In this document: in pieces, positions 27,208 through 36,408 of the stretch | Layout of the letters: every line of letters starts with the position of its first letter | How positions within the stretch are numbered: position 1 is the first letter of the stretch | Assembly: GCA_030539295.1 (NCBI GenBank) | Contig: JAUNSJ010000005.1 | Span: forward strand, 62,001-126,000 | Source of the DNA: Planctomycetia bacterium | GTDB taxonomy: Bacteria; Planctomycetota; Planctomycetia; Pirellulales; Thermoguttaceae | Direction of reading: 5' to 3' | DNA length: 64,000 bases | The notes under the pieces: generated by a model | Seen by the model: only the letters and a program-made list of their open reading frames with translations | Databases searched by the model: none | What the model was told of the DNA's origin: nothing | Program-made: the position numbers and the translations under genes

Positions 27208-27332
27208 CTGTTTGATTTGCCGCACCAAGGCAGAGCCGACGTTTCCTGTTTTCGGCGGCTGCCTGGCTATGTCTAACCAGGCGAACCGGGGGAGCGTCGG
27301 CAACGCACGCGGCAATGGCCAGCGGCCTAGGC

Positions 27333-30143
27333 TTAGAACCAGCCAAGAGCCTCGAAGCTGTACTTGACAATGAGGCCGGCGGCGACGACGGAGACCATAC
27401 TCATCAGCTTGATAAGAATGTTCAACGAAGGACCCGTTGTGTCTTTGAAGGGGTCGCCTACGGTGTCACCGACGACGGTGGCTTTGTGGGCATCGGACCG
27501 CTTGCCACCCAGGACACCGGTTTCAATGTACTTCTTCGCATTGTCCCAGGCACCACCGGCATTGGCCATGTAAACGGCCACGCAGAAGCCACAGGTCAGC
27601 GTACCAACGAGCAAACCAATAACGCCGGTAACGCCCAGAATAAGCCCAACGACAACCGGCATGACCAGCCCGAGCAGCGACGGGAGAACCATCTCGCGCT
27701 GGGCCGCTTTGGTGGAAATGGCGACCGGGGTCTTGTAGTCCGGCTTGGCCGTGTAGTCCATAATGCCAGGATTCTCACGGAACTGACGCCGTACTTCCTC
27801 TACCATACCACTGGCGGCACGTCCAACGGCCATCATGGTCATGGCCCCGAAGACGAACACACTCATGGCACCCAGGAAGATACCAACGAGTACTTTCGGG
27901 TTGAGCAGATTGCAGGAGTAGTAATTCATCCAGTCCATCATATTGGCGGCTTTGACTTCGGTCATGTCGTTATCGGCACCACCAAGAGTCGTCGGAATGA
28001 ACGGGCAGGCTTCCGCGGCGGGACCCGGAATAAGAGCCGGTCCCTTCTTGACATCAAGAGCTTTCCAGGCGGAGTTGGAATCTTTCCAGGTCAGCGCGGC
28101 ACCACGATAGATCGGAGCGCTCTCTTTCGGGTTATTCGCCTGATTCGGCATAACCAGATAGGTTTCCGGGAACCATTCGCGGCCTGCTTTCACAGCGGCG
28201 TCAATCTCGGCACTGGTCGCTTCTTTACCATCGTAACGAACGACGAACTGATTCGAAACCTTATAGTAACCGGCTTCGCCACCTGCTTCTTCAATTTGCG
28301 TAACAGCAGCGGCACCCCAGCGTTCGAAACCAACTCGAACTTCCTCAATATAAGCGGCCAAAAGAGCCAGAGCGGTCAGAGCGGCACTACCAATCGCGAA
28401 GCCCTTACCGGTCGCCGCGGTCGTATTGCCAAGGCTGTCCAGAGCGTCGGTTCGTTCTCGAACTTCAGACGGCAACTGCGCCATTTCTGCATTTCCACCG
28501 GCATTGTCGGCGATCGGACCATAAGCATCGGTCGCGAGCGTAACGCCCAACGTCGAAAGCATACCAACCGCGGCGATACCAACACCATAAAGACCAATAC
28601 TGAAGATCTTCACATCGGAGAAATTGAAACCGGTAGCACAGCCGAACGCGAGCAGCGTGGCGATACCAACGATAACGACCGGAGCCCAAGTACTGAACAT
28701 ACCTTCAGCAATACCGGCAATAATAACCGTGGCCGGACCCGTCTTGCCCTGGTTGGCAATGGCCTGCGTCGGCTTGTATTCGTAAGAGGTGCGATATTCC
28801 GTCCATTTACCAATGAGCCAACCGGCGACCAAACCGGTCACAACCGAAAGACCAACCCAGTGATATTCCGGAACCAGCACCCAAGACACGATTACGGAGA
28901 AAATCGCAATGAGCAGTGAGGGCAGATTAACGCCTTTGCCAAGAGCCTTCAGCAGGGTCCCCTGATCCGCATTCTCGTCGGTTCGGACAAGGAAAATGCC
29001 GAGAATCGACAGGATAATGCCAACCGCGGCGAGCAGGATAGGCAGGAACAGAGCGTTCAACTGCTGACCGAGCGTACCGCCCATGGAAGCGAACGCGGCA
29101 ACGCCAAGAGCGGCCGTGGACAGAATGGACCCGCAGTACGATTCGTACAGGTCCGCACCCATACCGGCAACGTCACCAACATTGTCACCAACGTTATCCG
29201 CAATGGTGGCCGGGTTACGCTTATCGTCTTCCGGAATACCGGCTTCCACTTTACCAACGAGGTCGGCACCAACGTCCGCCGCCTTCGTATAGATACCACC
29301 ACCAACTCGGGCAAACAACGCCTGAGAGGAAGCACCCATACCGAAGCAGAGCATAACAACGGTAATTTCGACAAGGCTCATCTGCCAGTTAAACATGGGG
29401 AAGACCCAGTACAGGGCACCGAACCAAAGCACGATATCCAAAAGGCCAAGTCCAACCACGGTCAAGCCCATAACGGCACCACTGCGGAAGGCAACCTGCA
29501 AACCCTGATTCAACGATTTCATGGCACCAGCGGCAGTTCGGGAGGAAGCCCAGGTCGCCGTCTTCATGCCGCACCAGCCTGCCAGCCCGGAGAAGAAACC
29601 ACCGGTCAAAAAGGCAAACGGAACAACTTTGTTCTGAACGCCGAGAACCCAGGCCAAATACCCCAGGAACAGGCAGATTATGACAAAGAAGATACCAACC
29701 ACTTTATATTGCTGCCACAGATAGGCATCGGCACCTTCGCGAACCGCAGCCGCGATGGAGACCATTTCCTCATTGCCTTCATCGGCAGCCTTCATGGCAA
29801 CATAAAACTTTCGGGCAAAGACCAAAGCCGCTATGGAGCCAGCCAGTGCCAGAATCCAGAAGAGCCCGTATTTTCCACAAAAACTGACTCGGTCACTGGC
29901 ATTGACTTGATCCGGAGCTACCGTGGCAGCCGGAGCAGCTTCCGCCGCAGCCTCTTCTTGCGCAACTTCTTCCGGAGCAACGATTTCCGGAGCAGCAGCA
30001 TCTGCCGCCGGAGCAGCTTCCGCGGCCGCTTCTGGTGCCGGAGCCGCGTCCTGTCCGTAGCTGACAGCCGTCAGTCCGAACGTTAGGGCCATTGCGGCCA
30101 CTGTACAACGGAGTACATTCAGAAAGGAACTTGCTGTTCTCAT
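27333..30143 (-). CDS. hppA: Membrane-bound ion-pumping inorganic pyrophosphatase
   Basis: A 936-residue membrane pyrophosphatase that couples pyrophosphate hydrolysis to H+ or Na+ pumping. Signatures: [13 protein letters not shown] near 290, DNVGDNVGD near 316, [10 protein letters not shown] near 572 (the Ala-type, potassium-dependent class) and [10 protein letters not shown] near 892. Two oddities: a cleavable-looking signal peptide (1-31) followed by an Ala/Pro/Glu-rich segment (32-75), and a soluble insertion of about 145 residues (600-745) between membrane helices. Family members are usually 660-750 residues. The ion cannot be fixed by eye. Confidence 0.93.
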   Translation of the reverse strand: MRTASSFLNVLRCTVAAMALTFGLTAVSYGQDAAPAPEAAAEAAPAADAAAPEIVAPEEVAQEEAAAEAAPAATVAPDQVNASDRVSFCGKYGLFWILALAGSIAALVFARKFYVAMKAADEGNEEMVSIAAAVREGADAYLWQQYKVVGIFFVIICLFLGYLAWVLGVQNKVVPFAFLTGGFFSGLAGWCGMKTATWASSRTAAGAMKSLNQGLQVAFRSGAVMGLTVVGLGLLDIVLWFGALYWVFPMFNWQMSLVEITVVMLCFGMGASSQALFARVGGGIYTKAADVGADLVGKVEAGIPEDDKRNPATIADNVGDNVGDVAGMGADLYESYCGSILSTAALGVAAFASMGGTLGQQLNALFLPILLAAVGIILSILGIFLVRTDENADQGTLLKALGKGVNLPSLLIAIFSVIVSWVLVPEYHWVGLSVVTGLVAGWLIGKWTEYRTSYEYKPTQAIANQGKTGPATVIIAGIAEGMFSTWAPVVIVGIATLLAFGCATGFNFSDVKIFSIGLYGVGIAAVGMLSTLGVTLATDAYGPIADNAGGNAEMAQLPSEVRERTDALDSLGNTTAATGKGFAIGSAALTALALLAAYIEEVRVGFERWGAAAVTQIEEAGGEAGYYKVSNQFVVRYDGKEATSAEIDAAVKAGREWFPETYLVMPNQANNPKESAPIYRGAALTWKDSNSAWKALDVKKGPALIPGPAAEACPFIPTTLGGADNDMTEVKAANMMDWMNYYSCNLLNPKVLVGIFLGAMSVFVFGAMTMMAVGRAASGMVEEVRRQFRENPGIMDYTAKPDYKTPVAISTKAAQREMVLPSLLGLVMPVVVGLILGVTGVIGLLVGTLTCGFCVAVYMANAGGAWDNAKKYIETGVLGGKRSDAHKATVVGDTVGDPFKDTTGPSLNILIKLMSMVSVVAAGLIVKYSFEALGWF

Positions 30144-30250
30144 TTCGTATTCTCCTATTTTCCTTGATACGTGGTTTGGTTGTGACTTTTAGGTGCACCC
30201 CTCTTCGGCTCTAAATAAGCGAGGCTGGGATACATAACAAATTACCGTCT

Positions 30251-30278
30251 ATTATCTATTTTCACAAAAAACTGTCAA
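30251..30278 (-). promoter_or_regulatory. Probable promoter of hppA
   Basis: Minus-strand TTGACA (30273-30278), a 16-bp spacer and GATAAT (30251-30256), 107 bp before the hppA start. Confidence 0.6.
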
Positions 30279-30593
30279 GTCGGGGACCCCTAATTTTGTT
30301 ACACCCGTTCCCGACCGCTCGCGGGTCGGGAACCAGCAATAATGTTCCCGGGAACTACCGAACATCGCCCGCCCCAGTTCATAACGAAAAGGAATCATCC
30401 ATCATAACACACCGCCCCCAACGAATTCGCCCTACCGCCGTCACAACCATGAACCGGCGGCGTAAATGACGATGACGGGTAAAGGGCAAATCACGCGATA
30501 GTGCGACGTGTGGGGTGTATGTTTTCGGTTACTGTCAGGTCCACCCCTGCGAACAGACCCGACCGCGGCAGCGCGACCGATTTTGAAGCGGGA

Positions 30594-30730
30594 CCTCCGC
30601 GCCCCTTTGCGTACTCTGCGTGCTATATAAGTCCTTAAAAGGGAAAGGTTATGGATATCGTGACCGAGATCAAATATCCTCTCAATGGACGGATTTATTT
30701 CAGCGCAGGGGGACGCGGGGGAACGCAGAG
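30594..30730. repeat. Diverged MITE-like B element, copy 3
   Basis: Left end CCCCTTTGCGTACTCTGCG and right end CGCAGG..GGAACGCAGAG are imperfect inverted repeats. The interior (CTATATAA, then GTTATGGATATCGTG) resembles the two copies near 49.3-49.7 kb. Confidence 0.5.
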
Positions 30731-30853
30731 GGCGGGCCGAACGGACCGTACCCGGTTTCCGGAGCGTGCTGGGGGTTGGTTCTTTCGTTTCGTTGTCATA
30801 TCCATGCTGGGCCTGTTCACTGGCCCGGCATGTAGCGTACGAAGAGGGCAGAG

Positions 30854-32014
30854 TTAAAATTTCATGAAGTCTTTTGGCAGTTTCTTTATCAGACCGGACT
30901 CATATTGCTGTTGTATTGTTTTGTTCGCGTATCGGGCATCGCGGAACAGAGCCCACCAGCCACAGCGGAGATACCAAAAAGGCTTGGCGCAGACGTTCTT
31001 TTTAATCTGTGGTGTTACAAGGTCCATTGCGCGGAACATCGCTTCGAGCAGGAGTTTGTGCTCCTTATTCTCATAGGCCTGTTGTATGCTCTCTTTAGCA
31101 TTGCGGCCGGTACCGTCGCTCTGCCAGCCACTCTCCAACTGCCAGGTTTCCCAAGGGCGGAAGACCGCGCCGCCGGTCTCCACTAGGTATTGATGCGATT
31201 TCTGATGCACTTCCCATAGCTGCTGAATGGTACCCATACGGTAATCCGCATCATCCTCGTCATCATCTTCTCCGTCATTTTCGTCATTCTCAAGATCGTC
31301 CTCGGGCGATTCCGGACTCATCGGGGGGATTTCCCACTCCGAATTCCTTTTATTGTCCAAGTCGACCAAAAGCATATCGGATGAATTTTTCTCCTCGCTT
31401 TCATCGGAATGCCCGGCAAGGAGATTCGCTAAGGTTAACTGAAGAGTATTGGGGAACGTCTGAACAAAGAAATTTTCCGGCATAGGCAGCGTCAGTGAAG
31501 CGAGCGACGATGTTGACAACAAGATTTTATTCGCGAACGAGGTCTCAAAACAGACATTTTCCGTTCCGTTTGGGAACCAGATGAATAAGGCTCCCATGGA
31601 GCGTTCCGGATCGGACCAGGAGGCGTAGCAGTTCTTGGAGCGGTCGCGGAAAAAACCGGCAAAGGTAAAGCCTCGCGACTCACAAAACTCTTTGAATTGG
31701 GGATAAAGCGATTCACCGTCCGGATCGACTGGCACATCGGGAATCACGTGATATTCCTGCGGTTGATCCATTTTGCGTATTATGGAATTGAGAGTGATTG
31801 TAATAAAAGGAAGTACGCAAATCGAAGAAATAAAACGAATTAGTCTTACTATTCCCGCCCCAATACGGACCACGGCAGCGAGACAAAATATGCACAGCTT
31901 GGGACAGCAGAAAAAACTGAGCAGAAGTAAAACCGGGCCAACGATGAACATAAGTACAAGAACAACGGCAATAGACGCCGTCCAACCCATGAAGGTCAGT
32001 CCAAAAAATCCCAT
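30854..32014 (-). CDS. Membrane protein of unknown function
   Basis: A 386-residue protein I do not recognise. Residues about 1-85 contain two or three membrane helices (TASIAVVLVLMFIVGPVLLLL and CLAAVVRIGAGIVRLI). The cytosolic remainder includes a very acidic stretch (about 220-255, many Asp/Glu) and a Trp/Tyr-rich C-terminal half. The start at 32014 follows GGGGG; an upstream in-frame ATG at 32218 would add 68 unlikely residues and overlap the promoter. No neighbours in an operon. Confidence 0.55.
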   Translation of the reverse strand: MGFFGLTFMGWTASIAVVLVLMFIVGPVLLLLSFFCCPKLCIFCLAAVVRIGAGIVRLIRFISSICVLPFITITLNSIIRKMDQPQEYHVIPDVPVDPDGESLYPQFKEFCESRGFTFAGFFRDRSKNCYASWSDPERSMGALFIWFPNGTENVCFETSFANKILLSTSSLASLTLPMPENFFVQTFPNTLQLTLANLLAGHSDESEEKNSSDMLLVDLDNKRNSEWEIPPMSPESPEDDLENDENDGEDDDEDDADYRMGTIQQLWEVHQKSHQYLVETGGAVFRPWETWQLESGWQSDGTGRNAKESIQQAYENKEHKLLLEAMFRAMDLVTPQIKKNVCAKPFWYLRCGWWALFRDARYANKTIQQQYESGLIKKLPKDFMKF

Positions 32015-32180
32015 AATAGTCCCCCTATGATGAAAAATGATCCTTTTCGTCCCGGCGCTGCCCGGACCGCGAGGCAGTTCGGGGGCCGTGGCCGGCGTGA
32101 AAATAACGAGTCGCCACAAAAAGCGTCCACGACGTTGGCAATTCCGAAAACAGGCTACCTGCGTCTGGACAACAAATTTC

Positions 32181-32209
32181 ATTATAATGACCGAAACAGA
32201 CGCCGTCAA
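32181..32209 (-). promoter_or_regulatory. Promoter of the 30854-32014 gene
   Basis: Minus-strand TTGACG (32204-32209), a 17-bp spacer and TATAAT (32181-32186), about 167 bp before the chosen start. This supports the shorter gene model. Confidence 0.6.
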
Positions 32210-32250
32210 GCATGGCATTGAGTTTTTTGGAATTCCAGAGCGCGGCCGGC

Positions 32251-32438
32251 GTTCCCGACTGTTCGCAGGTTGGAAACGCAGGCCGCCGGTTCATGGTTGT
32301 GATGGCGTTAGGGCGAATCCATCGCAGATTGCCGGTGCTGGTCTTCCGTTTTCGTTGTTGCTGGTTCCCCGAATGTTGTTGGCAGTTCTCGTTTGTTATT
32401 GCTGGGTCGGGCCCTGCGAGCAGGCCCTCCCTTTTTTA
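32251..32438. repeat. Repeat cluster upstream of the polyprenyl synthase gene
   Basis: A reversed A element (32251-32278), a C element (32281-32320), a partial A (32334-32370) and a forward A (32389-32438) ending in a T run (TCCCTTTTTT). Together they fill most of the 477-bp gap 32015-32491. Confidence 0.6.
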
Positions 32439-32491
32439 AATGGGAACCGCGGGTAAAATAGGAGGAATCAGGTTCGTTTTTATTATGCACC

Positions 32492-33532
32492 ATGAAACAC
32501 CACCGATTAGAAGATATTATGACCGAGTTTCCCGTACCCGCAGGGCTGGAAAGAGCCTATCAGTTAATCCAGACGGAATTAAATCACGTAACCGACTTAC
32601 TGGGGAACACGTTACGTCATTATTATCCGGAGATCGACGCCATGGTGCGCTACTCGTTTCTTTTAGGCGGTAAGCGACTGCGGCCTGTTCTGCTGCTCCT
32701 TGTCGGTAAGGCGACCGGCGGCGTAACGCAGGAGCATATTCGGGCCGCGGCCGCGTTGGAAATGATCCATACGGCGTCTCTGGTCCACGACGATATTCTC
32801 GATGGGGCTACTTTCCGGCGTCATTTGGCAACGATTAACGCGGAATGGGACCCGAAATCGGCGGTACTCGTAGGCGACCTGCTCCTTGCCCAGGCCATGC
32901 TGGTCATTACGCCGTGCAACGATATTAACGTCTATCGTCTGCTGTCGCACGCTTGCTTTACCACCTGTGAAGGCGAGCTGCTCCAAACGACGACGCGGTC
33001 CCGGTTCGATATGGACCTGGCGCAATATCGGGCGATTATCGCTGGCAAGACGGCGGCGCTACTGGAGTGCGCGTGTCGCCTTGGTGCCCATTTATCCGGG
33101 GCCGAGTCTGCTATAATTGAGGAGTATGCCCTGTTCGGACAGCGGCTCGGGATGAGCTTTCAGATTATTGACGATATTCTCGACCTCGTTGGTAATGAGG
33201 AGAGTACGGGCAAGACATTGGGCACGGACATTATCAACCACAAGCCGACGCTGCCGCTTATTCATTATTTATCGCACTGCGGCGCTGGTGAGCGAACGGA
33301 CCTGCTGGCCATACTGGCGTCCGACACGATAAGCGCAGACCAGCTGGCGGCGATTCGTACCCTGCTCAAAGAAAGCGGTTCCATTGCAGCGGCCCGGGCC
33401 GAGGCTGACCAGCTTTTGACCGAGGCGGTGCAACAGCTTGACAAGAGTGTGCCGGTTGCAACGCAGGAGCAGAAGGCATCTCGCCTGGCTCTGGAGGAAA
33501 TCGCACAGTTCGTTCAGAAGCGAAATCACTAG
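32492..33532 (+). CDS. Polyprenyl diphosphate synthase
   Basis: A 346-residue all-trans prenyltransferase condensing isopentenyl diphosphate onto allylic diphosphates. The first Asp-rich motif is HDDILDGATFRR near residue 98 and the second is QIIDDILDLVG near 226; GKRLRP near 58 binds the diphosphate. The size and motifs suit a long-chain (C35-C45) quinone side-chain enzyme, though chain length cannot be settled by eye. The ATG at 32492 has GGAGGAA about 25 nt upstream; an ATG at 32519 is an alternative. Confidence 0.88.
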   Translation: MKHHRLEDIMTEFPVPAGLERAYQLIQTELNHVTDLLGNTLRHYYPEIDAMVRYSFLLGGKRLRPVLLLLVGKATGGVTQEHIRAAAALEMIHTASLVHDDILDGATFRRHLATINAEWDPKSAVLVGDLLLAQAMLVITPCNDINVYRLLSHACFTTCEGELLQTTTRSRFDMDLAQYRAIIAGKTAALLECACRLGAHLSGAESAIIEEYALFGQRLGMSFQIIDDILDLVGNEESTGKTLGTDIINHKPTLPLIHYLSHCGAGERTDLLAILASDTISADQLAAIRTLLKESGSIAAARAEADQLLTEAVQQLDKSVPVATQEQKASRLALEEIAQFVQKRNH

Positions 33533-33686
33533 AACCGGTCAATAAAAAAATCTTTTGGCTTGTCAATTGCGAAAAAAGACATCTTTTTCGTTAAATCATT
33601 GTTTTTTCTTGCCTTATAAAATTGTGTCGACTGTTTTGCGGCCAAAAATCCGGACGTTTCGTCAATAAATAAAATACAATTCGTCA

Positions 33687-33714
33687 TTGATTTTCCTGAA
33701 ATCGCAATTATACT
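33687..33714 (+). promoter_or_regulatory. Promoter of the aldolase-kinase operon
   Basis: TTGATT (33687-33692), a 16-bp spacer and TATACT (33709-33714). AAGGAGG follows at about 33732, before the ATG at 33746. Confidence 0.6.
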
Positions 33715-33745
33715 GTTAGATAATAGAGAATAAGGAGGTCTTGCC

Positions 33746-34594
33746 ATGCCATTGGTAGATACAGTAACCATGATGACCGCGGTTCGTGCCCGGGGCGGCT
33801 GCGTTGGAGCGTTTAATGTGGTCGATTTTTTGTCGATAGAAGCTGTTGTTGCCGCTTCAGAACGCTCCGGCTGTCCAGCCATAATCCAGGCATCGTCCGG
33901 AACGCTCAAGGCGTTTGGCGTTCCGTGCCTGACGAAAATGGTCAAGTTAGCCGCCGAACGGAGTACGCACCCGCTGGCTCTGCATCTGGACCACGGAACC
34001 GACCCGAATATTATTCGGGAGGCCGTGCGGTGCGGGTTTAATTCGGTTATGATCGACGCGTCTTCCTTTCCCATCGACGAAAATGTCCGGCGAACGAAGG
34101 AAATTGTAGATTATGCCCATGATTACGGAGTGACTGTTGAAGGCGAAATTGGCGTCGTTGCCGGCGTGGAGGACGACGTGGTCGTTAACGAAGACGCTGC
34201 CATTTACACGACCCCGGCCGAGGCACTCGATTTCCTGGCCCGGACAGGCGTCGACTTCCTGGCCGCGGCGATCGGAACAGCGCACGGCTTCTATAAGAGT
34301 AAGCCACGACTTAACATACAGACGCTACGTGACCTGTATGCGCGTACTTCATGCCCGCTGGTCGTGCATGGTGGCACCGGACTCGACCGCGATACGGTCG
34401 CCGAGCTGGTCCGGGCAGGCGCGTCGAAGTTCAACGTCTCCACGCAAATAAAAATCGATTATATTGACTCATTATATAAATATATAGATGAGCATCGGAC
34501 GGAATATAACATACTCAAAGTTTTGGCCCGGGCGAAATCCGACCTTGTGGATATGCTGGCCGACTACATGACTCTGCTGTCGAAAGGAGAGTGA
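33746..34594 (+). CDS. Class II ketose-bisphosphate aldolase (GatY/KbaY-like)
   Basis: A 282-residue zinc-dependent aldolase. Catalytic Asp and first zinc His lie in HLDHGTD near residue 78, a second His in GTAHGFY near 177, and a third in VHGGTGL near 206. Relatives cleave fructose-1,6- or tagatose-1,6-bisphosphate into DHAP and glyceraldehyde-3-phosphate. It is the first gene of a five-gene operon with a DeoC-like aldolase, an FGGY kinase and glycerol dehydrogenase. The sugar is not identified; no isomerase lies nearby. Confidence 0.88.
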   Translation: MPLVDTVTMMTAVRARGGCVGAFNVVDFLSIEAVVAASERSGCPAIIQASSGTLKAFGVPCLTKMVKLAAERSTHPLALHLDHGTDPNIIREAVRCGFNSVMIDASSFPIDENVRRTKEIVDYAHDYGVTVEGEIGVVAGVEDDVVVNEDAAIYTTPAEALDFLARTGVDFLAAAIGTAHGFYKSKPRLNIQTLRDLYARTSCPLVVHGGTGLDRDTVAELVRAGASKFNVSTQIKIDYIDSLYKYIDEHRTEYNILKVLARAKSDLVDMLADYMTLLSKGE

Positions 34595-34597
34595 CCC

Positions 34598-35593
34598 ATG
34601 ACTCCGCAAGCGGTATGGCCCTGCGATATGCACACGCACACCACACGAAGTGACGGGCACGATACGCCGGAAGAACTGATCGAGCACGCAATTGAGGCGG
34701 GGCTGTATGCCTTGGGCCTGTGCGACCATGATACGGTTCCGCCGGAGTCCATTCTTCTGACAGACGGTCGAACCGTTGAGTTTGTGCCTTGGGCAAGAGA
34801 GCGCGGACTCATTGTCGTGCCTGGCTGTGAATACTCATGCGATACGCTGGTCGACGATGTTCATATCTGCGGTTATGGGCTGGACTGGCGTCATGCGGAC
34901 GTTCTGGCCGAGCAAAAAGCGGCCCAGGCGAGCAAGTCGAACGCGTATCGTGAACTGGTTGAGCGTCTGGCCGCGGCGGGTATGGACGTCGACTGGGAGC
35001 GGGACCTGCTGCATTACAAGACGAGCGACGGAGCCGACGCCGTACGCACTGCCGATGAGGTCCAGCGGAAGCACATCTTTGAGCTGCTGGCGGCCCGTGG
35101 TTATTTTCCATCCTGGAGCGAGGCGAAAAAGGCGGTTCAGGGGAATAGCGAGTGGAATGTGCGTCGTCGCAAGATCGACCCGGTCGCGGCGATCCACATG
35201 ATTCATCGGGCAGGCGGACTGGCCGTACTGGCGCATCCGTACTTAATTGCGGAAACGGTGCGTACGCGTGTGGACGGTCGGGAAGTGTCTGAAATGACCC
35301 GCGCCGATTATATTGACATTCTGCTCCAGGCCGGTCTCGACGGTATGGAAGCGAACTACACTTACGATAAGACGACCTGGACCGGCGTGGGTCGTCCGGA
35401 AGACGTGGCCGCGGAGATTCGTGCCCGATATTCCGGTCGCGTTAAATTTATTAGTGGCGGCTCCGACTATCACGCCGATTATCGAACGAAAGCCGTAAAA
35501 CAACGTTTTCTGGGTGAGCGCGGGATTTCGCGGGATGACTTCCTTGGCTCGTTCGGAAAACTGATTACAATAGAAAAGAAGGATGCACGATGA
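34598..35593 (+). CDS. PHP-domain phosphoesterase
   Basis: A 331-residue PHP protein. Metal-binding clusters are MHTHTTRSDG near residue 11, CDHDT near 42, PGCEYS near 74, AHPYL near 212 and GSDYHAD near 288. Relatives include RNase AM/YciV, which degrades 3',5'-bisphosphonucleotides and short RNA ends, and histidinol phosphatase. Its place between two aldolase genes is unusual. GGAG precedes the ATG, and the stop overlaps the next start (ATGA). Confidence 0.82.
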   Translation: MTPQAVWPCDMHTHTTRSDGHDTPEELIEHAIEAGLYALGLCDHDTVPPESILLTDGRTVEFVPWARERGLIVVPGCEYSCDTLVDDVHICGYGLDWRHADVLAEQKAAQASKSNAYRELVERLAAAGMDVDWERDLLHYKTSDGADAVRTADEVQRKHIFELLAARGYFPSWSEAKKAVQGNSEWNVRRRKIDPVAAIHMIHRAGGLAVLAHPYLIAETVRTRVDGREVSEMTRADYIDILLQAGLDGMEANYTYDKTTWTGVGRPEDVAAEIRARYSGRVKFISGGSDYHADYRTKAVKQRFLGERGISRDDFLGSFGKLITIEKKDAR

Positions 35594-36321
35594 AAGTACA
35601 AACGAAACAAGAGCTGGCTCGCACACTCGACTACTCCATTTTACCGAAGCAGACGACGCGGGAGGAAATCCTGTTCGGCTGTCAGAAGGCGCGGGAATAT
35701 CATTTCGCCGCCTTGTACACGAGTAGTTCCTATTGGACGCCTCTGGTGGCGAAGGAACTTGCCGACTGCCCCGATATTGAGATAGGAACCGGCATTTCGT
35801 TCCCGTTCGGAACGGCTCCTATTGAAGTTAAGACCTATGAAATGAAGAAGGCCCTGTCCGACGGCTGTACGGCAATCGACATGGTCATAAACTGCGGGGC
35901 GCTTCGGAGCGGCGATGTGGCAACAGTGCGAGAGGAAGTGCGTCGTCTGGTGGACCTGTGCCGCGGTCGTGCGGTTTCCAAGTGCATTTTTGACGTCTGC
36001 TTCTTAACCGAGGCGGAAATCAAGACGGTCTGTGACCTTGTCCTGGAGTACGGCGTGGACTACGCGAAGACGTCGACAGGGCAGTTTGAAGGGCCGACCC
36101 TGGGTCAGGTTCTGCTCATGAAGAAACTCCTGGCTGGAACGCCGATTAAACTTAAGGTGGCCGGGGTTAAGTTTCCGCGACCGCAGAACGCGGTTACCTT
36201 TTTGAACGCCGGTGCCGACCGAATTGGAACGCGAGCGGCGGTGGAAATTGTGGAAGCGTGGGACCAGCTCCTGGCCGCCGGACTTGTCTGTCCGTGTCAG
36301 TCCGAAGCGGCCGTGGCCTGA
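35590..36321 (+). CDS. Deoxyribose-phosphate aldolase family protein (DeoC-like)
   Basis: A 243-residue class I aldolase. The Schiff-base lysine lies in DYAKTSTGQ near residue 158, a second lysine in LKVAGVKFP near 191, and the Asp in IDMVINCG near 97. These match DeoC, which splits 2-deoxyribose-5-phosphate to glyceraldehyde-3-phosphate and acetaldehyde. Related enzymes handle other substrates, and the company of a ketose aldolase and glycerol dehydrogenase leaves the real one open. Translation is coupled to the PHP gene by a 4-base overlap. Confidence 0.85.
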   Translation: MKVQTKQELARTLDYSILPKQTTREEILFGCQKAREYHFAALYTSSSYWTPLVAKELADCPDIEIGTGISFPFGTAPIEVKTYEMKKALSDGCTAIDMVINCGALRSGDVATVREEVRRLVDLCRGRAVSKCIFDVCFLTEAEIKTVCDLVLEYGVDYAKTSTGQFEGPTLGQVLLMKKLLAGTPIKLKVAGVKFPRPQNAVTFLNAGADRIGTRAAVEIVEAWDQLLAAGLVCPCQSEAAVA

Positions 36322-36408
36322 TCGCAACGCTTTCGCGCAAAACGCGTCGCGGGGACCGGAGAGCCATTGAGAAATTTGCAAAATTTTGTCTAACGCGAAA
36401 GGGAGATT

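Larger units (their letters stand above)
26838..27332. other. Intergenic region between EcsC and hppA
   Basis: It holds the EcsC promoter (27013-27041), a short direct repeat GATTATGATTCTTC (27100-27130) and the hppA terminator (27175-27207). I see no gene in it. Confidence 0.6.
30144..30853. repeat. Intergenic region with hppA promoter and repeats A, C and B
   Basis: The 710-bp gap holds the hppA promoter (30251-30278), a reversed A element at 30306-30342, a C element at 30421-30462 (matched in reverse at 32281-32320), and a diverged B element at 30594-30730 with inverted ends. No convincing gene is present. Confidence 0.6.

Noticed and set aside
27315-28919. Long antisense ORF (534 codons) inside hppA
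   Set aside because: It mirrors the hppA coding strand, has low-complexity His/Asn/Gly/Arg sequence and no family motif; hppA on the other strand is unmistakable.
33529-34074. Minus-strand ORF near the aldolase operon
   Set aside because: It overlaps the aldolase gene, has no motif, and the region upstream of the operon is a promoter.
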